From an uncultured Psychrobacter sp. (GTDB lineage: Bacteria > Pseudomonadota > Gammaproteobacteria > Pseudomonadales > Moraxellaceae), in the NCBI GenBank assembly GCA_913061175.1, contig CAJXUF010000005.1, positions 1-35,559 on the forward strand: 35,559 bases of DNA, written 5' to 3'. Positions 22,887 through 33,037 of this stretch are shown one piece after another; within the stretch, counting starts at the first letter, position 1, and every line of letters starts with the position of its first letter. Under the pieces are notes generated by a model that searched no databases, was not told the DNA's origin, and worked only from the letters and a program-made list of their open reading frames with translations. The translations under genes and the position numbers were made by a program.

Positions 22887-23384
22887 ATGGCATATGCGTC
22901 TAAGATAAATACCGCAGCCAAATTATTAACGAGTACCGCGTGTATGCTAATGTTGTCTATGAACGCCAGTCAGGCTATTCAGGTTTATAAGTCTATCGGA
23001 GCGCATGGCGAAGTTAAATATAGTCAACATGCCCCTCAGACTGGTAAAAATATCGAACTGATTGAATTTCGTAGTGACGGTAGACAAAGTAACGCAGGCC
23101 AAATGGCAGGAAAAACAGATCCCAACCAGAGTAATAATGCCCAAACTGCAGAAGAGCAAAGAATTGCACAATTGGAAGCACGTATTAAAGAGCAAGATGC
23201 AAAAGAAAATGCTCAGCGCTGCCAATCACTACGTAACAATCTAACTAACCTCAATGTCGGCGGCCGTATCTATGAAATGGATGCCAACGGTAAGCGTCAA
23301 TATCTAGATGGTCGTGAAATTGAGCTTAAGCGCGAGCGTGTACAGCAGGCGATTGATCAATACTGTGCTAACTCTTCTACTTAA
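22887..23384 (+). CDS. DUF4124 domain-containing secreted protein
   Basis: Signal-like N-terminus then QVYKSIGAHGEVKYSQHAPQTGKNIELIEF, coiled-coil-like region and Cys-containing C-terminus. Confidence 0.7.
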   Translation: MAYASKINTAAKLLTSTACMLMLSMNASQAIQVYKSIGAHGEVKYSQHAPQTGKNIELIEFRSDGRQSNAGQMAGKTDPNQSNNAQTAEEQRIAQLEARIKEQDAKENAQRCQSLRNNLTNLNVGGRIYEMDANGKRQYLDGREIELKRERVQQAIDQYCANSST

Positions 23385-23405
23385 CTCTCTATCTCAAGCA
23401 ATATA

Positions 23406-25238
23406 TCAAACTATCATAAGCTGCATTACATGACGAATGGCTGCTGGCATATCTTGAGCTTGTAGCCCTCGTTGTCCCACTAGCAATGTATTGGTGTCGC
23501 TATAATGATTGTTCCTTTGATTTACTAATACATCTCCTGCAAACCCATGTATAAGAACCGCTTGATGTAAGCTACGTGCCTCTGCTGATAAATCTTGCTG
23601 TGCCAATAGTCCCGCGGTCACCCCAGATAGCACATCACCCATGCCAGCGGTTGCCATGCCAGCATTCCCTACATTACAGACGTATACGTTTTCTTTTCCC
23701 TCTTTTTGTTCTAACACTAACGATCCTGCCCCTTTTAATACCCAGTTACCACCATATGTTGCAGCACACTGTTTTATAGCTTGTAGTCTATTGGACTCAA
23801 TCTTACTTATCTTTTGATCAAGTAGTCTAGCTGCTTCCCCACTATGCGGCGTCAAGCAAACCCTATGATTAGTACTGTATTCTCGTAGCTCTGTTATTAG
23901 CTCATGATTATCCGTATACAGCGCTGCCAAGTGATAAAGTCCATCTGCATCGATCACAATTGATTTTTCATTCTCTATAGCAGCCTGTACATAATCAATA
24001 AATAATGCTTTGGCTTTCTTATCACGGCTAAGTCCCATCCCAATGGCAACGACACTGGCCTGCTTGATTAAATCTCTTACGCCACTTGCGTCATGTAAAT
24101 TAATGGTCATCGCATCTGGCAATGAGGTCAGTAACGACCCATGAAAAGCCTCATGGCAGGTAACTGTTATTTTACCAGCACCTGTCGCCATCGTACTGGC
24201 CGCAGACAGTATGGCAGCACCGCCCATACCCTGAGAGCCATCGACGCGATTTCCCCCAATGACTAGCACCTGACCATAGCTACCTTTGTAGCTGTTTTGG
24301 CGACGCGCCTTCATACTATGCGCAGCTGTCAGCAGCGTGGCAACTGGCTCAAATGCTTGAATGGTATTTTTCTCAGGTATCGTGTGATTGCTAGCTGTTT
24401 GGTGAAGCGTCATTTGATAAGGTATCAACGGTATATCGATTATGTCTCCGCTATAGTCTGTACCATCTTTGGTATGTAGACCAAACTTACGCGCAATCAA
24501 ACATAGAGTCACGTCAGCTTGTATTGCCATGCGCTCAAACACCTCACCGGTAGAGGCCACTAACCCACTCGGAATATCGACTGCAATTGCTAAGGCGTTA
24601 TTTTGCTGAGTAAGACTATTGAAGGCGTTAATAGCTGATTTATAAACGCCTTCTGGTGCACGATCTAAGCCAATACCAAATAATGCATCAATATAGACAT
24701 CAGCTGGAAATTTTCTTTTATCCGAACCATTATGATTAATAATATCTTCAAATCGTTGATAGTGACAGTTGCTCGCTAAAGCTATCTGTAATGCCTTTGT
24801 CGCGTCCGTTATATTTCTACTATCGCTATCTTTACCTCTAGGAGTTTTAGAAGTTACTGATTGATCATGGAGATCAAAATCATTTTCGCTAAAGCCAACC
24901 GTTATTACTTCTACTTGCCAGCCAGCTTGCTGTAAATAATGAGCGATAAGCCAACCATCACCACCATTATTACCTTTCCCTACCCAGATACTTGCTCGAC
25001 GAGGATGAACACTACGGTGATAAACGTTAGTATTAGTAGAATGGCTGGCACTGACATTTCTTCGCTCATAAATCTGCTCTATTTGCTGTGTCATTTGCCA
25101 AGCGGCTTGTTTCATCAAACCAAAACTGTCGTATCCTTGTGCAAACCAAGCCTGTTCCATCGCATAAATCTGCTTACTACTATATAGCGCAATAGGTTTT
25201 GTATTTTTTATAGGTGATAACTTGGTACTATTTCTCAT
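23406..25238 (-). CDS. nnr: Bifunctional NAD(P)H-hydrate epimerase / ADP-dependent NAD(P)H-hydrate dehydratase
   Basis: WVGKGNNGGDGWLIAHYLQQAGWQVEV; DALFGIGLDRAPEG; KGSYGQVLVIGGNRVDGSQGMGGAAILSA; NAGMATAGMGDVLSGVTAGLLAQ. Confidence 0.93.
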   Translation of the reverse strand: MRNSTKLSPIKNTKPIALYSSKQIYAMEQAWFAQGYDSFGLMKQAAWQMTQQIEQIYERRNVSASHSTNTNVYHRSVHPRRASIWVGKGNNGGDGWLIAHYLQQAGWQVEVITVGFSENDFDLHDQSVTSKTPRGKDSDSRNITDATKALQIALASNCHYQRFEDIINHNGSDKRKFPADVYIDALFGIGLDRAPEGVYKSAINAFNSLTQQNNALAIAVDIPSGLVASTGEVFERMAIQADVTLCLIARKFGLHTKDGTDYSGDIIDIPLIPYQMTLHQTASNHTIPEKNTIQAFEPVATLLTAAHSMKARRQNSYKGSYGQVLVIGGNRVDGSQGMGGAAILSAASTMATGAGKITVTCHEAFHGSLLTSLPDAMTINLHDASGVRDLIKQASVVAIGMGLSRDKKAKALFIDYVQAAIENEKSIVIDADGLYHLAALYTDNHELITELREYSTNHRVCLTPHSGEAARLLDQKISKIESNRLQAIKQCAATYGGNWVLKGAGSLVLEQKEGKENVYVCNVGNAGMATAGMGDVLSGVTAGLLAQQDLSAEARSLHQAVLIHGFAGDVLVNQRNNHYSDTNTLLVGQRGLQAQDMPAAIRHVMQLMIV

Positions 25239-25419
25239 AACTTATCCTTGTTGGTTCTACTCATTTTTTATTTTATCTAAATTTGGTTGCTCATTTCTCA
25301 TATCAGCTTAGCAAAAGCTTACCTCGACTTATGTATCAATATGAATGTGAGTTTATTTTCTTTTATACTTGCACTCATTGCTCACTGGCTTATCATAGCG
25401 GTATTTACATTATCTCTGA

Positions 25420-26640
25420 TTGTCAGATATGAATAATCTGATTAAAACAAACGAGAAAACATCTAATAAGCACCTACTATCTATGCCTACTGATAAAAAC
25501 AAAATTACCATTACCAATCCAACTGTATTTACAACCACAGCTGATGTTAAGCAGTGGATTACAGCACAAGCACAGGAACTAGGGTTTGCTGATTGTGGTT
25601 TTTTATCCGTACATCATCCTTTGTTTACTAAGCAGATTGAACAACTACAGAAGTGGCTAGATAAAGGTTATGAAGGTCAACTGCAGTTTATGCATAATAA
25701 TCATGATCTGCGCGCTCACCCTGATCAGTTAGTCGAGGGCGCAAAGACCATCATCAGCGTACGTATGGATTATCTAACTCAATCACCGACGCCGCGAGCT
25801 GTCACTGATAACGACCATCCTAATAAAGGCATCATTGCGCGTTATGCAAGAGGGCGCGACTACCATAAAACGATGCGTAGCCGTTTAAAGCAATTGGCTT
25901 TGAAGATAGAAACAATGCTTCCTGAATGGCAACATTTGGATATCGGTTCAGAGAAAGAGTTTGTGTTTAGACCTTTTAGCGATTCGGCGCCTATCTTTGA
26001 GCGGCCTATTGCAGATGCAGCAGGTCTCGGTTGGACAGGTAAACATACACTACTTATAAATAAGCAAGCTGGCTCATTTTTTGTGCTTGGTGAGCTGTTT
26101 TTGAGCCTTGAGCTACCCGATGACAAACCAGTCAAGGAGCATTGCGGTAGTTGTAGCGCTTGTATTGACATATGTCCTACTCAAGCAATTGTAGCGCCTC
26201 ATGAGCTCAATGCCGCTGCTTGTATCTCTTATTTGACTATCGAGCACGATGGAGTCATCGATACCAAATATCGACGCGCAATTGGCAATCGGGTTTTTGG
26301 CTGTGATGATTGTCAGTTAATCTGTCCATGGAATCGCTATGCAAACCTTACGACCGTCAATGACTTCGCACCAAGGCATGGATTGGATAATAGTAGCTTG
26401 CTTGAACTATGGCAGTGGCAAGAAGCCGACTTTATGAAGAACACTCAAGGTAGCCCACTAAGACGCACCGGCTATGTGAATTTTTTACGTAATATTGCTA
26501 TCGGCCTTGGCAATGCTAATGCCAGCTTAGAAGTGGTCGAACAGTTAAAATCTAAATTAACCATACATAATGACATGCTAGATGAGCATATCGAATGGGC
26601 TCTAACTGAGCAGCACAACAAGCTAGACTCGACTAATTAA
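25420..26640 (+). CDS. queG: Epoxyqueuosine reductase
   Basis: ARGRDYHKTMRSRLKQLA; DAAGLGWTGKHTLLINKQAGSFFVLGELF; HCGSCSACIDICPTQAIVAP; FGCDDCQLICPWN (two 4Fe-4S motifs). Confidence 0.96.
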   Translation: MSDMNNLIKTNEKTSNKHLLSMPTDKNKITITNPTVFTTTADVKQWITAQAQELGFADCGFLSVHHPLFTKQIEQLQKWLDKGYEGQLQFMHNNHDLRAHPDQLVEGAKTIISVRMDYLTQSPTPRAVTDNDHPNKGIIARYARGRDYHKTMRSRLKQLALKIETMLPEWQHLDIGSEKEFVFRPFSDSAPIFERPIADAAGLGWTGKHTLLINKQAGSFFVLGELFLSLELPDDKPVKEHCGSCSACIDICPTQAIVAPHELNAAACISYLTIEHDGVIDTKYRRAIGNRVFGCDDCQLICPWNRYANLTTVNDFAPRHGLDNSSLLELWQWQEADFMKNTQGSPLRRTGYVNFLRNIAIGLGNANASLEVVEQLKSKLTIHNDMLDEHIEWALTEQHNKLDSTN

Positions 26641-26702
26641 CCAATCACTTTATAACTATCAAATATCCCTGAGATAAAATGGTTATTTGAAGTGTACAAC
26701 AT

Positions 26703-26739
26703 AAAAAAAGCCTCTTAATAATAAGAGGCTTTTTTTATT
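26703..26739 (+). terminator. Rho-independent terminator (bidirectional geometry)
   Basis: AAAAAAAGCCTCTTAataaTAAGAGGCTTTTTTT between convergent genes. Confidence 0.88.
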
Positions 26740-26786
26740 AGAATGTCATATTTAAAATATTATTTTTCTATACGCTTCTTATAGAA

Positions 26787-27296
26787 TTATGGCTTAGGAA
26801 TGCGTAGTACTTGACCTGGATAGATTTTATCTGGATCAGATAACATTGGCTTGTTCGCTTCGAATATCTTCATATAATCGCCAGATGAACCATAAACTTC
26901 TTTAGCAATCTTAGATAAGCTGTCACCAGACTTTACCGTATACATCGTAGATTCAGGTGCATCTTCTTCGATATCGATGTTATCAATAACTTTTGCAACG
27001 TTTTGCACGTTACCGATAGCGATAATTGCTTTTTCACGATCAGCTTGAGTTTTAGCATTACCACTGATTTCTGCGGTATCTGTAGAACCGTTATATTTAA
27101 TTTTTAGGTTACTGATATTGAGGTTTTGCTGCTGAATACGGCGCAACAAAATATTAGCCACTGATTGTGCACTCGGCTCACTGCTTTGTACTGGTGTATT
27201 AGCATCTGCTTTCGTTTCTGTCTTAGCATCATGCTTTTCGTCATCACGGTTAAAAATCTTATCACCGATATCTTTTGCAAAGCTAAACATACCCAT
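26787..27296 (-). CDS. kbp: BON + LysM domain potassium-binding protein (Kbp/YgaU-like)
   Basis: MGMFSFAKDIGDKIF...BON-like ISGNAKTQADREKAIIAIGNVQNVAKVIDNI...LysM YTVKSGDSLSKIAKEVYGSSGDYMKIFEANKPMLSDPDKIYPGQVLRIP. Confidence 0.88.
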   Translation of the reverse strand: MGMFSFAKDIGDKIFNRDDEKHDAKTETKADANTPVQSSEPSAQSVANILLRRIQQQNLNISNLKIKYNGSTDTAEISGNAKTQADREKAIIAIGNVQNVAKVIDNIDIEEDAPESTMYTVKSGDSLSKIAKEVYGSSGDYMKIFEANKPMLSDPDKIYPGQVLRIPKP

Positions 27297-27517
27297 ATAT
27301 CTACTCCTTGAAATATTATTATTTGTCATTCTTTTAATAAAACACGCAATCAAACAATGTTTTAAATGTCTAACTGGTATTTTTTTCTACGACTTACTAT
27401 TATGAGTATAGATAAAGTGAGGCAATGTAGATAGTAATAGTATGTTGAATAATGTTGAATTGACGTAGTCAATGTTAAATTCGATTGCTGTATTTAAAAA
27501 TATCAGTCATATACACA

Positions 27518-27551
27518 TAAAAAAACCGCCTATCTAATCAGATAAGCGGCA
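27518..27551 (-). terminator. Rho-independent terminator of acpP
   Basis: Reverse strand GCCGCTTATCTGATTAGATAGGCGGTTTTTTT. Confidence 0.8.
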
Positions 27552-27578
27552 TCATAAATCTGCTAAATAAGTAGCAGA

Positions 27579-27815
27579 TTATAGTTGGGCTTGTACGTAA
27601 TCGATTGCTTTTTGAACAGTAGTCAGTTCTGCAGAATCTTCATCAGGAATAGTGATACCAAAATCACTTTCAAATGACATAACCAATTCAACTAGGTCTA
27701 AAGAATCTGCACCTAGGTCTTCCATGAATGAAGCATCGTTGTTTATGTCTTCAACATTCATACCTAGTTGCTCAGCTACTGCTGCTTTTACTCTTAGCTC
27801 GATATCATTACTCAT
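27579..27815 (-). CDS. acpP: Acyl carrier protein
   Basis: [74 protein letters not shown]. Confidence 0.97.
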   Translation of the reverse strand: MSNDIELRVKAAVAEQLGMNVEDINNDASFMEDLGADSLDLVELVMSFESDFGITIPDEDSAELTTVQKAIDYVQAQL

Positions 27816-27964
27816 GTAGATCACTCCGTTATCATCTATTATTTTTAATAAACTGCTATATCGCCTTATTTAACGCCATAGCATGGTATATAAAATGTGT
27901 TTGCCAGACTAGCAATGCTGTCTGAGTACTCTATGACATGTTATACAGTCTGTCTGATGTCTAA

Positions 27965-27991
27965 TAAAGCCCTGCTATCATACAGGGCTTT
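27965..27991 (-). terminator. Probable terminator downstream of fabG
   Basis: Reverse strand AAAGCCCTGTatgatAGCAGGGCTTTATT. Confidence 0.55.
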
Positions 27992-28085
27992 GACTCAAAA
28001 GTATCCGTCATTATAGCACCCTTTATTATAGTTTACACTCGTTCACACAGTTTTTTATTATAACTATGTAACGCTCATATATTGA

Positions 28086-28814
28086 CTACATATACATGCC
28101 GCCATTGACAGGAATGACAGCGCCTGTGATATAGCTGGCCTCGTCGCTCGCCAAGAAATGTACCGCTGCAGCGATGTCTTCTGGCTGACCAAGACGGCTG
28201 ATAGGTACAGCATCTAACATAGAGTTCAATAGGCGCTCATCAAGCTCATCTGTCATATCCGTTTCGATCAAGCCTGGTGCGACGCAGTTGATGGTCACTT
28301 GGCGTGAACCAATCTCACGTGCAAGCGTACGGCTAAACCCTTCAACGCCAGCTTTGGTCGCCGCATAGTTAGATTGGCCTGCATTGCCCATTTGAGCGAC
28401 GACAGAGGTAATGTTGATAATACGACCACGGCGTGCTTTCATCATACCGCGTACGGCACGTTTGCTCATGCGATATACTGAGGTCAAATTGGTATCGATA
28501 ACATTTTCCCAATCTTCATCTTTCATACGCATCAGTAGGCCATCTTGAGTGATACCTGCATTGTTAACCAATACTTGCACCGCACCATAGACGCTTTCGA
28601 TCTCTTCAAACAATTTGTCAATTTGAGCAGTATCACGTACGTCTAAAACACGACCAATACCACCAGTATCATGAAGGTAGTCATCGATAAGCTCAGCGCC
28701 CTTTTCAGTGGTCGCAGTTCCAATAACAAAATGTCCTTCTTTGGCAAAACGCTTGGCCACTGCCTTGCCGATACCTCGGCTAGCGCCGGTTACTAATGTA
28801 ATCGTACGGCTCAT
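28086..28814 (-). CDS. fabG: 3-oxoacyl-ACP reductase
   Basis: TLVTGASRGIGKAVAKRFAKEG; NNAGITQDGLLMRMKDEDWENVIDTNLTS; YAATKAGVEGFSRTLAREI. Confidence 0.95.
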   Translation of the reverse strand: MSRTITLVTGASRGIGKAVAKRFAKEGHFVIGTATTEKGAELIDDYLHDTGGIGRVLDVRDTAQIDKLFEEIESVYGAVQVLVNNAGITQDGLLMRMKDEDWENVIDTNLTSVYRMSKRAVRGMMKARRGRIINITSVVAQMGNAGQSNYAATKAGVEGFSRTLAREIGSRQVTINCVAPGLIETDMTDELDERLLNSMLDAVPISRLGQPEDIAAAVHFLASDEASYITGAVIPVNGGMYM

Positions 28815-29779
28815 GATAACACCTCCAATAATTTTTCTAGACGGGCAGGCTTGTCAGTAGGATAGCTGGCGATTGGCTGCGCCTGACGCTTCGCCAAATT
28901 GCTCAGTACATTACCACTGCCGCATTCGATTAAGATATTAATTTGCTTATCAGCCAGCTCTTGCATGGTTTTTGACCACAATACTGGCTCACTCAGCTGT
29001 TCAGTCAATGCTTGCTTGATACCGACCGCACTGGTTTCGACACGCGCATAGCGATTTTGTATAACAGGAATGGTTGCCTGATCAAACTTGATACCCGCTA
29101 GTATCTCAGCCAATGCATTGCTGGCAGGTTCCATAAGGGCGCAGTGAGACGGTACACTCACTTTTAGAGGGACAGATTTTTTACCAGTATTTTTGACTTT
29201 ATCAATAACAGCGTTAACACCAGCAGCATTACCCGAGATAACCACTTGTCCTGGACTATTAAAATTGGCTGCACCGACTACCGCATCTTCGACATGTTCG
29301 GTTGCTTGTTCACACAGGTTTTCAACTCGGTTATCTTCTAGTCCTAATACTGCAGCCATAGCAGTATCGACACCTACAACGGCCTCTTGCATCAACTGAC
29401 CGCGCTTATGTACTAAAGTGACTGCATCACCCAGCGATATCACATTGGCAGCACACAGGGCACTGTACTCGCCCAGAGAGTGACCAGCTAAATAACAAGG
29501 CGTCTCTTCTATTTTTTGTTGTAAGACACGCCAAATAGCAATACTAGCGGTCAAAAGCGCAGGCTGAGTATATTGGGTTTGATTGAGTTTTTCTTCGTCC
29601 TGACAGATTGCCCACAAATCCTCACCAAGCGCATCACTCGCTTCGGTAAATGTATCGCGTATCTCTGGATAGATTTCGGCAAGCTCGCTCGTCATTGCGA
29701 CTGCTTGAGATCCTTGTCCAGGAAAAATGACTGCGATACGAGCGGGTTGCTTTTTTACCATATCGGGTACAGAAGCCAT
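28811..29779 (-). CDS. fabD: Malonyl-CoA:ACP transacylase
   Basis: AVIFPGQGSQAVAM; AGHSLGEYSALCAA; overlaps fabG start by 4 bp. Confidence 0.95.
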   Translation of the reverse strand: MASVPDMVKKQPARIAVIFPGQGSQAVAMTSELAEIYPEIRDTFTEASDALGEDLWAICQDEEKLNQTQYTQPALLTASIAIWRVLQQKIEETPCYLAGHSLGEYSALCAANVISLGDAVTLVHKRGQLMQEAVVGVDTAMAAVLGLEDNRVENLCEQATEHVEDAVVGAANFNSPGQVVISGNAAGVNAVIDKVKNTGKKSVPLKVSVPSHCALMEPASNALAEILAGIKFDQATIPVIQNRYARVETSAVGIKQALTEQLSEPVLWSKTMQELADKQINILIECGSGNVLSNLAKRQAQPIASYPTDKPARLEKLLEVLS

Positions 29780-30050
29780 AACCAATATTCCTTATCTGAT
29801 TAGAAATATCCCTAAAAACAATGGGGTGTATTATATTATTAGATGTTATACAAAGCCGCTACTTCAAGTATTTATGCAAGAAAACGGATTGTCAGTAAAC
29901 TATACACTGACAGACACTATTATCATAGCGGATGCAAACCAAACAGCAAGAGTAACGCTGCCCAAATTAAAGGAGCAGATTATATCAGCACATTTTTAAA
30001 TCTACTAAACATAACAAGCGAATTAAGCAATAAGTCTAGTTATAAATAAC

Positions 30051-30108
30051 AAAAAGCCAAGTTATCCAGCTACATAATATATGATAGCGAAATAACTTGG
30101 CTTTTTTT
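30051..30108 (-). terminator. Long-stem inverted repeat, probable rpmF terminator
   Basis: AAAAAGCCAAGTTAT ... ATAACTTGGCTTTTTTT; 15-bp arms, about 28-nt loop; outward T-tract on both strands. Confidence 0.65.
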
Positions 30109-30204
30109 AGCTCAAAGCTTATTGACTAATAATAACTAGGCAAAAACAATAATAGTCACCAGTACTATTACTATCTTCGCCTAAGCTATTATAGAGCCAA
30201 TGTC

Positions 30205-30387
30205 TTAGGCGTCTTGGCTGACTTTGAACAGTTGACGACCACGGTAGAAACCATCTTTAGTCATGTGATGACGACGATGTTTTTCACCAGTAGTAGCATC
30301 TACGCTTAGTTCAGCAATTTCCATACGGTGATGTGAACGGCGCATGTCACGACGAGAACGGCTTTTACGACTTTTTTGAACAGCCAT
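30205..30387 (-). CDS. rpmF: 50S ribosomal protein L32
   Basis: [54 protein letters not shown]. Confidence 0.97.
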   Translation of the reverse strand: MAVQKSRKSRSRRDMRRSHHRMEIAELSVDATTGEKHRRHHMTKDGFYRGRQLFKVSQDA

Positions 30388-30705
30388 GATATAGCTCCTA
30401 TACTTAAAAGGGATAAGCTTGAAATTCAGCTTAAGTCGATACTGACAGAGGCTATATAATCATAACAACCTAAGTCTTAAGCATCATTAGTTAAATAGAT
30501 TGCCACTCACATAAAGCACTGACCAAGGCTGAATCTTATAAAAAATTTACCCAGTCAGTTTCTATCAGCAAGCAACAGGTTGCTCGAATGCAATAAACCG
30601 GACATTATACGCATGTTTATTAAATTAATAAAGCCCTGCCTCGCACTCTTCTGTACAAAGCTGATAAAAGGCTTTTTAAATACATCGATTAGATAATTTT
30701 GGCGC

Positions 30706-31299
30706 TTATAGTTTGCCTTTTAGCGAGGCTAAAGCAGCAAAAGGATTTTCACCTTCCTCTTCTTCTGGTATTTCACCAAACTGCTCAACAGACATCTCAC
30801 AATCGTCATGCTTTGGCGCCATTGGGGTTTTAAGCAAGATCTCGTCTTCTACCAACTTTTTAAATGGTAACAGACGCTCTGGAGATTGCTCGGTAACAAT
30901 TTCATCCAGTAATAAATAATCTTGTTCATCTTTGACTAAACGAACCTGACTATCGTTTTCGAGTAGCGCGATGTCATAATCATCAGATAAGTCTATAGCG
31001 ATTGGTTGTAAACAGCGCTGACAAGTTAGCCAAACGTCACCTGTCAAAGTAAATGCTAAATGCAAGACGTTGTTGCGACGATACAAGTTAGCGTTGAGCT
31101 GTATATTTGACTGCTCATGTTCAGTGCTCAGAGTAGTAGCCAGACGATCAAACGAGCTTGGTTTGACCTCTCCTGACCATTCATAACCAGTGTCTGCCCA
31201 CTTATCTAAAGAGATGTGCTCAGGCATGCCAGTAGATACAGGCGCTTTTTTATTGTCAGCGTGAGGTGCTGACGGTTTAGTTTCTGGAGTGCTTGACAT
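30706..31299 (-). CDS. yceD: YceD family (DUF177) protein
   Basis: LTCQRCLQPIAIDLSDDYDIALLENDSQ...DYLLLDEIVTEQSPERLLPFKKLVEDEILLKTPMAPKHDDCE; upstream of rpmF. Confidence 0.9.
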   Translation of the reverse strand: MSSTPETKPSAPHADNKKAPVSTGMPEHISLDKWADTGYEWSGEVKPSSFDRLATTLSTEHEQSNIQLNANLYRRNNVLHLAFTLTGDVWLTCQRCLQPIAIDLSDDYDIALLENDSQVRLVKDEQDYLLLDEIVTEQSPERLLPFKKLVEDEILLKTPMAPKHDDCEMSVEQFGEIPEEEEGENPFAALASLKGKL

Positions 31300-31480
31300 G
31301 CGCGGCCTCATTCATAAAAACGGTGTATAATATTGCCTGCCATACTAACGGAAAGTGCCATATTCTGCTAGCGCTAGTATGTTAAGATTTTTTGATAGTA
31401 AATTTGTTTAAGCTCTTTTACTACTTACCTTTTACCTAAAGTTTTTTGTCTTTAGTATTTATTAAGTCAATGTCTTCTCT

Positions 31481-31909
31481 ATGAATCTATCCGATAATAA
31501 AATTAATTTTTCTGATTTACTTTCTCCTACTGAAGCAAGTTCGTTGCTACAACAACTTATCCAATTAGGGAGTCATACTAAAAATGTTCCTAATAATAGA
31601 CTGTGCCTCGATAAAGATGAGTATTTAAACGAATGCAGAAGTCAGTGGCAAAAGTTGTCTACTACTCAGCTTGACAATACTTACTCAGCAGAATTGATAA
31701 TTGATAGCGAACGACTAGCTACCGATTGGCTCATACAGTTATTTAATACTTTATTCGCTGATCAGCAAGTTATATTGGTTCGTAGCAATGATGAACCCGA
31801 ATATTTTCCAGCTAAAAATAATGAACCCGCTCGAATTGAATTCGCTCATGGCTTTTTTGCCAGTGCTTTACATGAAATTCACACATCTCCTTATAGGTTG
31901 ACATGCTAG
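31481..31909 (+). pseudogene. epmC: Truncated EF-P hydroxylase (EpmC/YfcM)
   Basis: LIQLFNTLFADQQVILVRSNDEPEYFPAKNNEPARIEFAHGFFASALHEI matches EpmC up to the HEISHW motif, then an unrelated 10-codon tail and stop; the C-terminal half is missing. Confidence 0.75.
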
Positions 31910-32660
31910 AAACCTCTTATTCTAATAGTGTACATCGCTATATTATTTGTAGGCATCTAAATTAAAACTATCACTTCGGTGATTATTACAACCTATCAGA
32001 ACAAATCACTTTTACCTATCCAAAAGATAATGGTCGTTCTATCAATTAGGTATCATAACAATTAAGTTTTTCAGGTATCTTTCACATCTTCAGAAGCATT
32101 CTTTCTAATATCATCCTATCTAAGCTATAAACGCGGACATGATGCGCTTCGCTACGTCTATCTATTAATGGTTACTTTTGATCAATCGTACCATCCTCTA
32201 ATCCAGTAGATTTTATCTATGTCAGATAGGTAGAAGTAAAAGTAGTTTTCTGCTATTCATGTTTATCATTAACGTCTTTGCACATAGTATTGTCAGTTGC
32301 AAGATATCGAATCATATGAACACGGATATAATGATGGTAATATTAAAGCACGCGAGTGTAGATAGAAGCAGACCCAAGGATGTAATTCACCACGGTGATA
32401 TTAGGTCTTAATGCTTATCTATTCACTAAGCGAATAAGCTGACTAGCTATAGCATTATTATGTTTGTGGGCAGAATAGTTATTCTTTATTTCGGAGATGG
32501 CTGGACGAGAGTTAGTGATACTGGACTAGTAATCTTACATAGGTGAAATGATTTGATAAATATGATTGAATAGCACAATTAATTATGTTTCATCTTTCGA
32601 TACTGGCTGTGAAAAGCAATACTATAATAGCTTAGCAACGTCGGGCTCAAACTATAAGAG

Positions 32661-32909
32661 CTAATTATCTTCGAGCGCTATCTTAGTATAGTGAGCATGT
32701 AGCAAAGCTTTTACTTCCTTGCTAGTTGCAATTTTACCTTCCTCAAAGTCTTGAAAGATGTGCTGAGTATCTGGGTTAATAGGAATATTATCGACTGCGA
32801 AGCTGCCCAAAGTATCAAAGTTAATGCGGCGGCGCTTTTCTATTTCTTGTTTGCTAACGAGGATAGGACGATCATCGGTAATCGATGCTTCAAATTTAGA
32901 ATCTTCCAT
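32661..32909 (-). CDS. VbhA/FicA-like antitoxin-domain protein (orphan)
   Basis: 82 aa; VSKQEIEKRRRINFDTLGSFAVDNIPINPDTQHIFQDFEEGKIATSKEVKALLHAHY resembles VbhA-type sequences (S-x3-E-G motif followed by ...P-x-x...G-x-I-T/S-x-x-E); here S-FAV-D-N. Confidence 0.6.
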   Translation of the reverse strand: MEDSKFEASITDDRPILVSKQEIEKRRRINFDTLGSFAVDNIPINPDTQHIFQDFEEGKIATSKEVKALLHAHYTKIALEDN

Positions 32910-33037
32910 ACTAGCTCCTATCAGTAGTAATAAAATTGTTCAGCAAGTCAGATAGTCTTCTATCTAGACAATCTTTCTCTCATTGCTATGTCTTATTCGG
33001 CTGATTTAATTGTATTAGTGATTTAGACATCGGTAAA

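Noticed and set aside
29727-30049. 90-aa and 68-aa plus-strand ORFs between fabD and rpmF
   Set aside because: Overlap the fabD 5' region and AT-rich intergenic DNA; overlapping frames, no family resemblance.
31910-32660. Fic toxin partner for the VbhA-like protein
   Set aside because: No HPFx[D/E]GN[G/K]R-like motif in any listed ORF and no long ORF in the expected downstream position.
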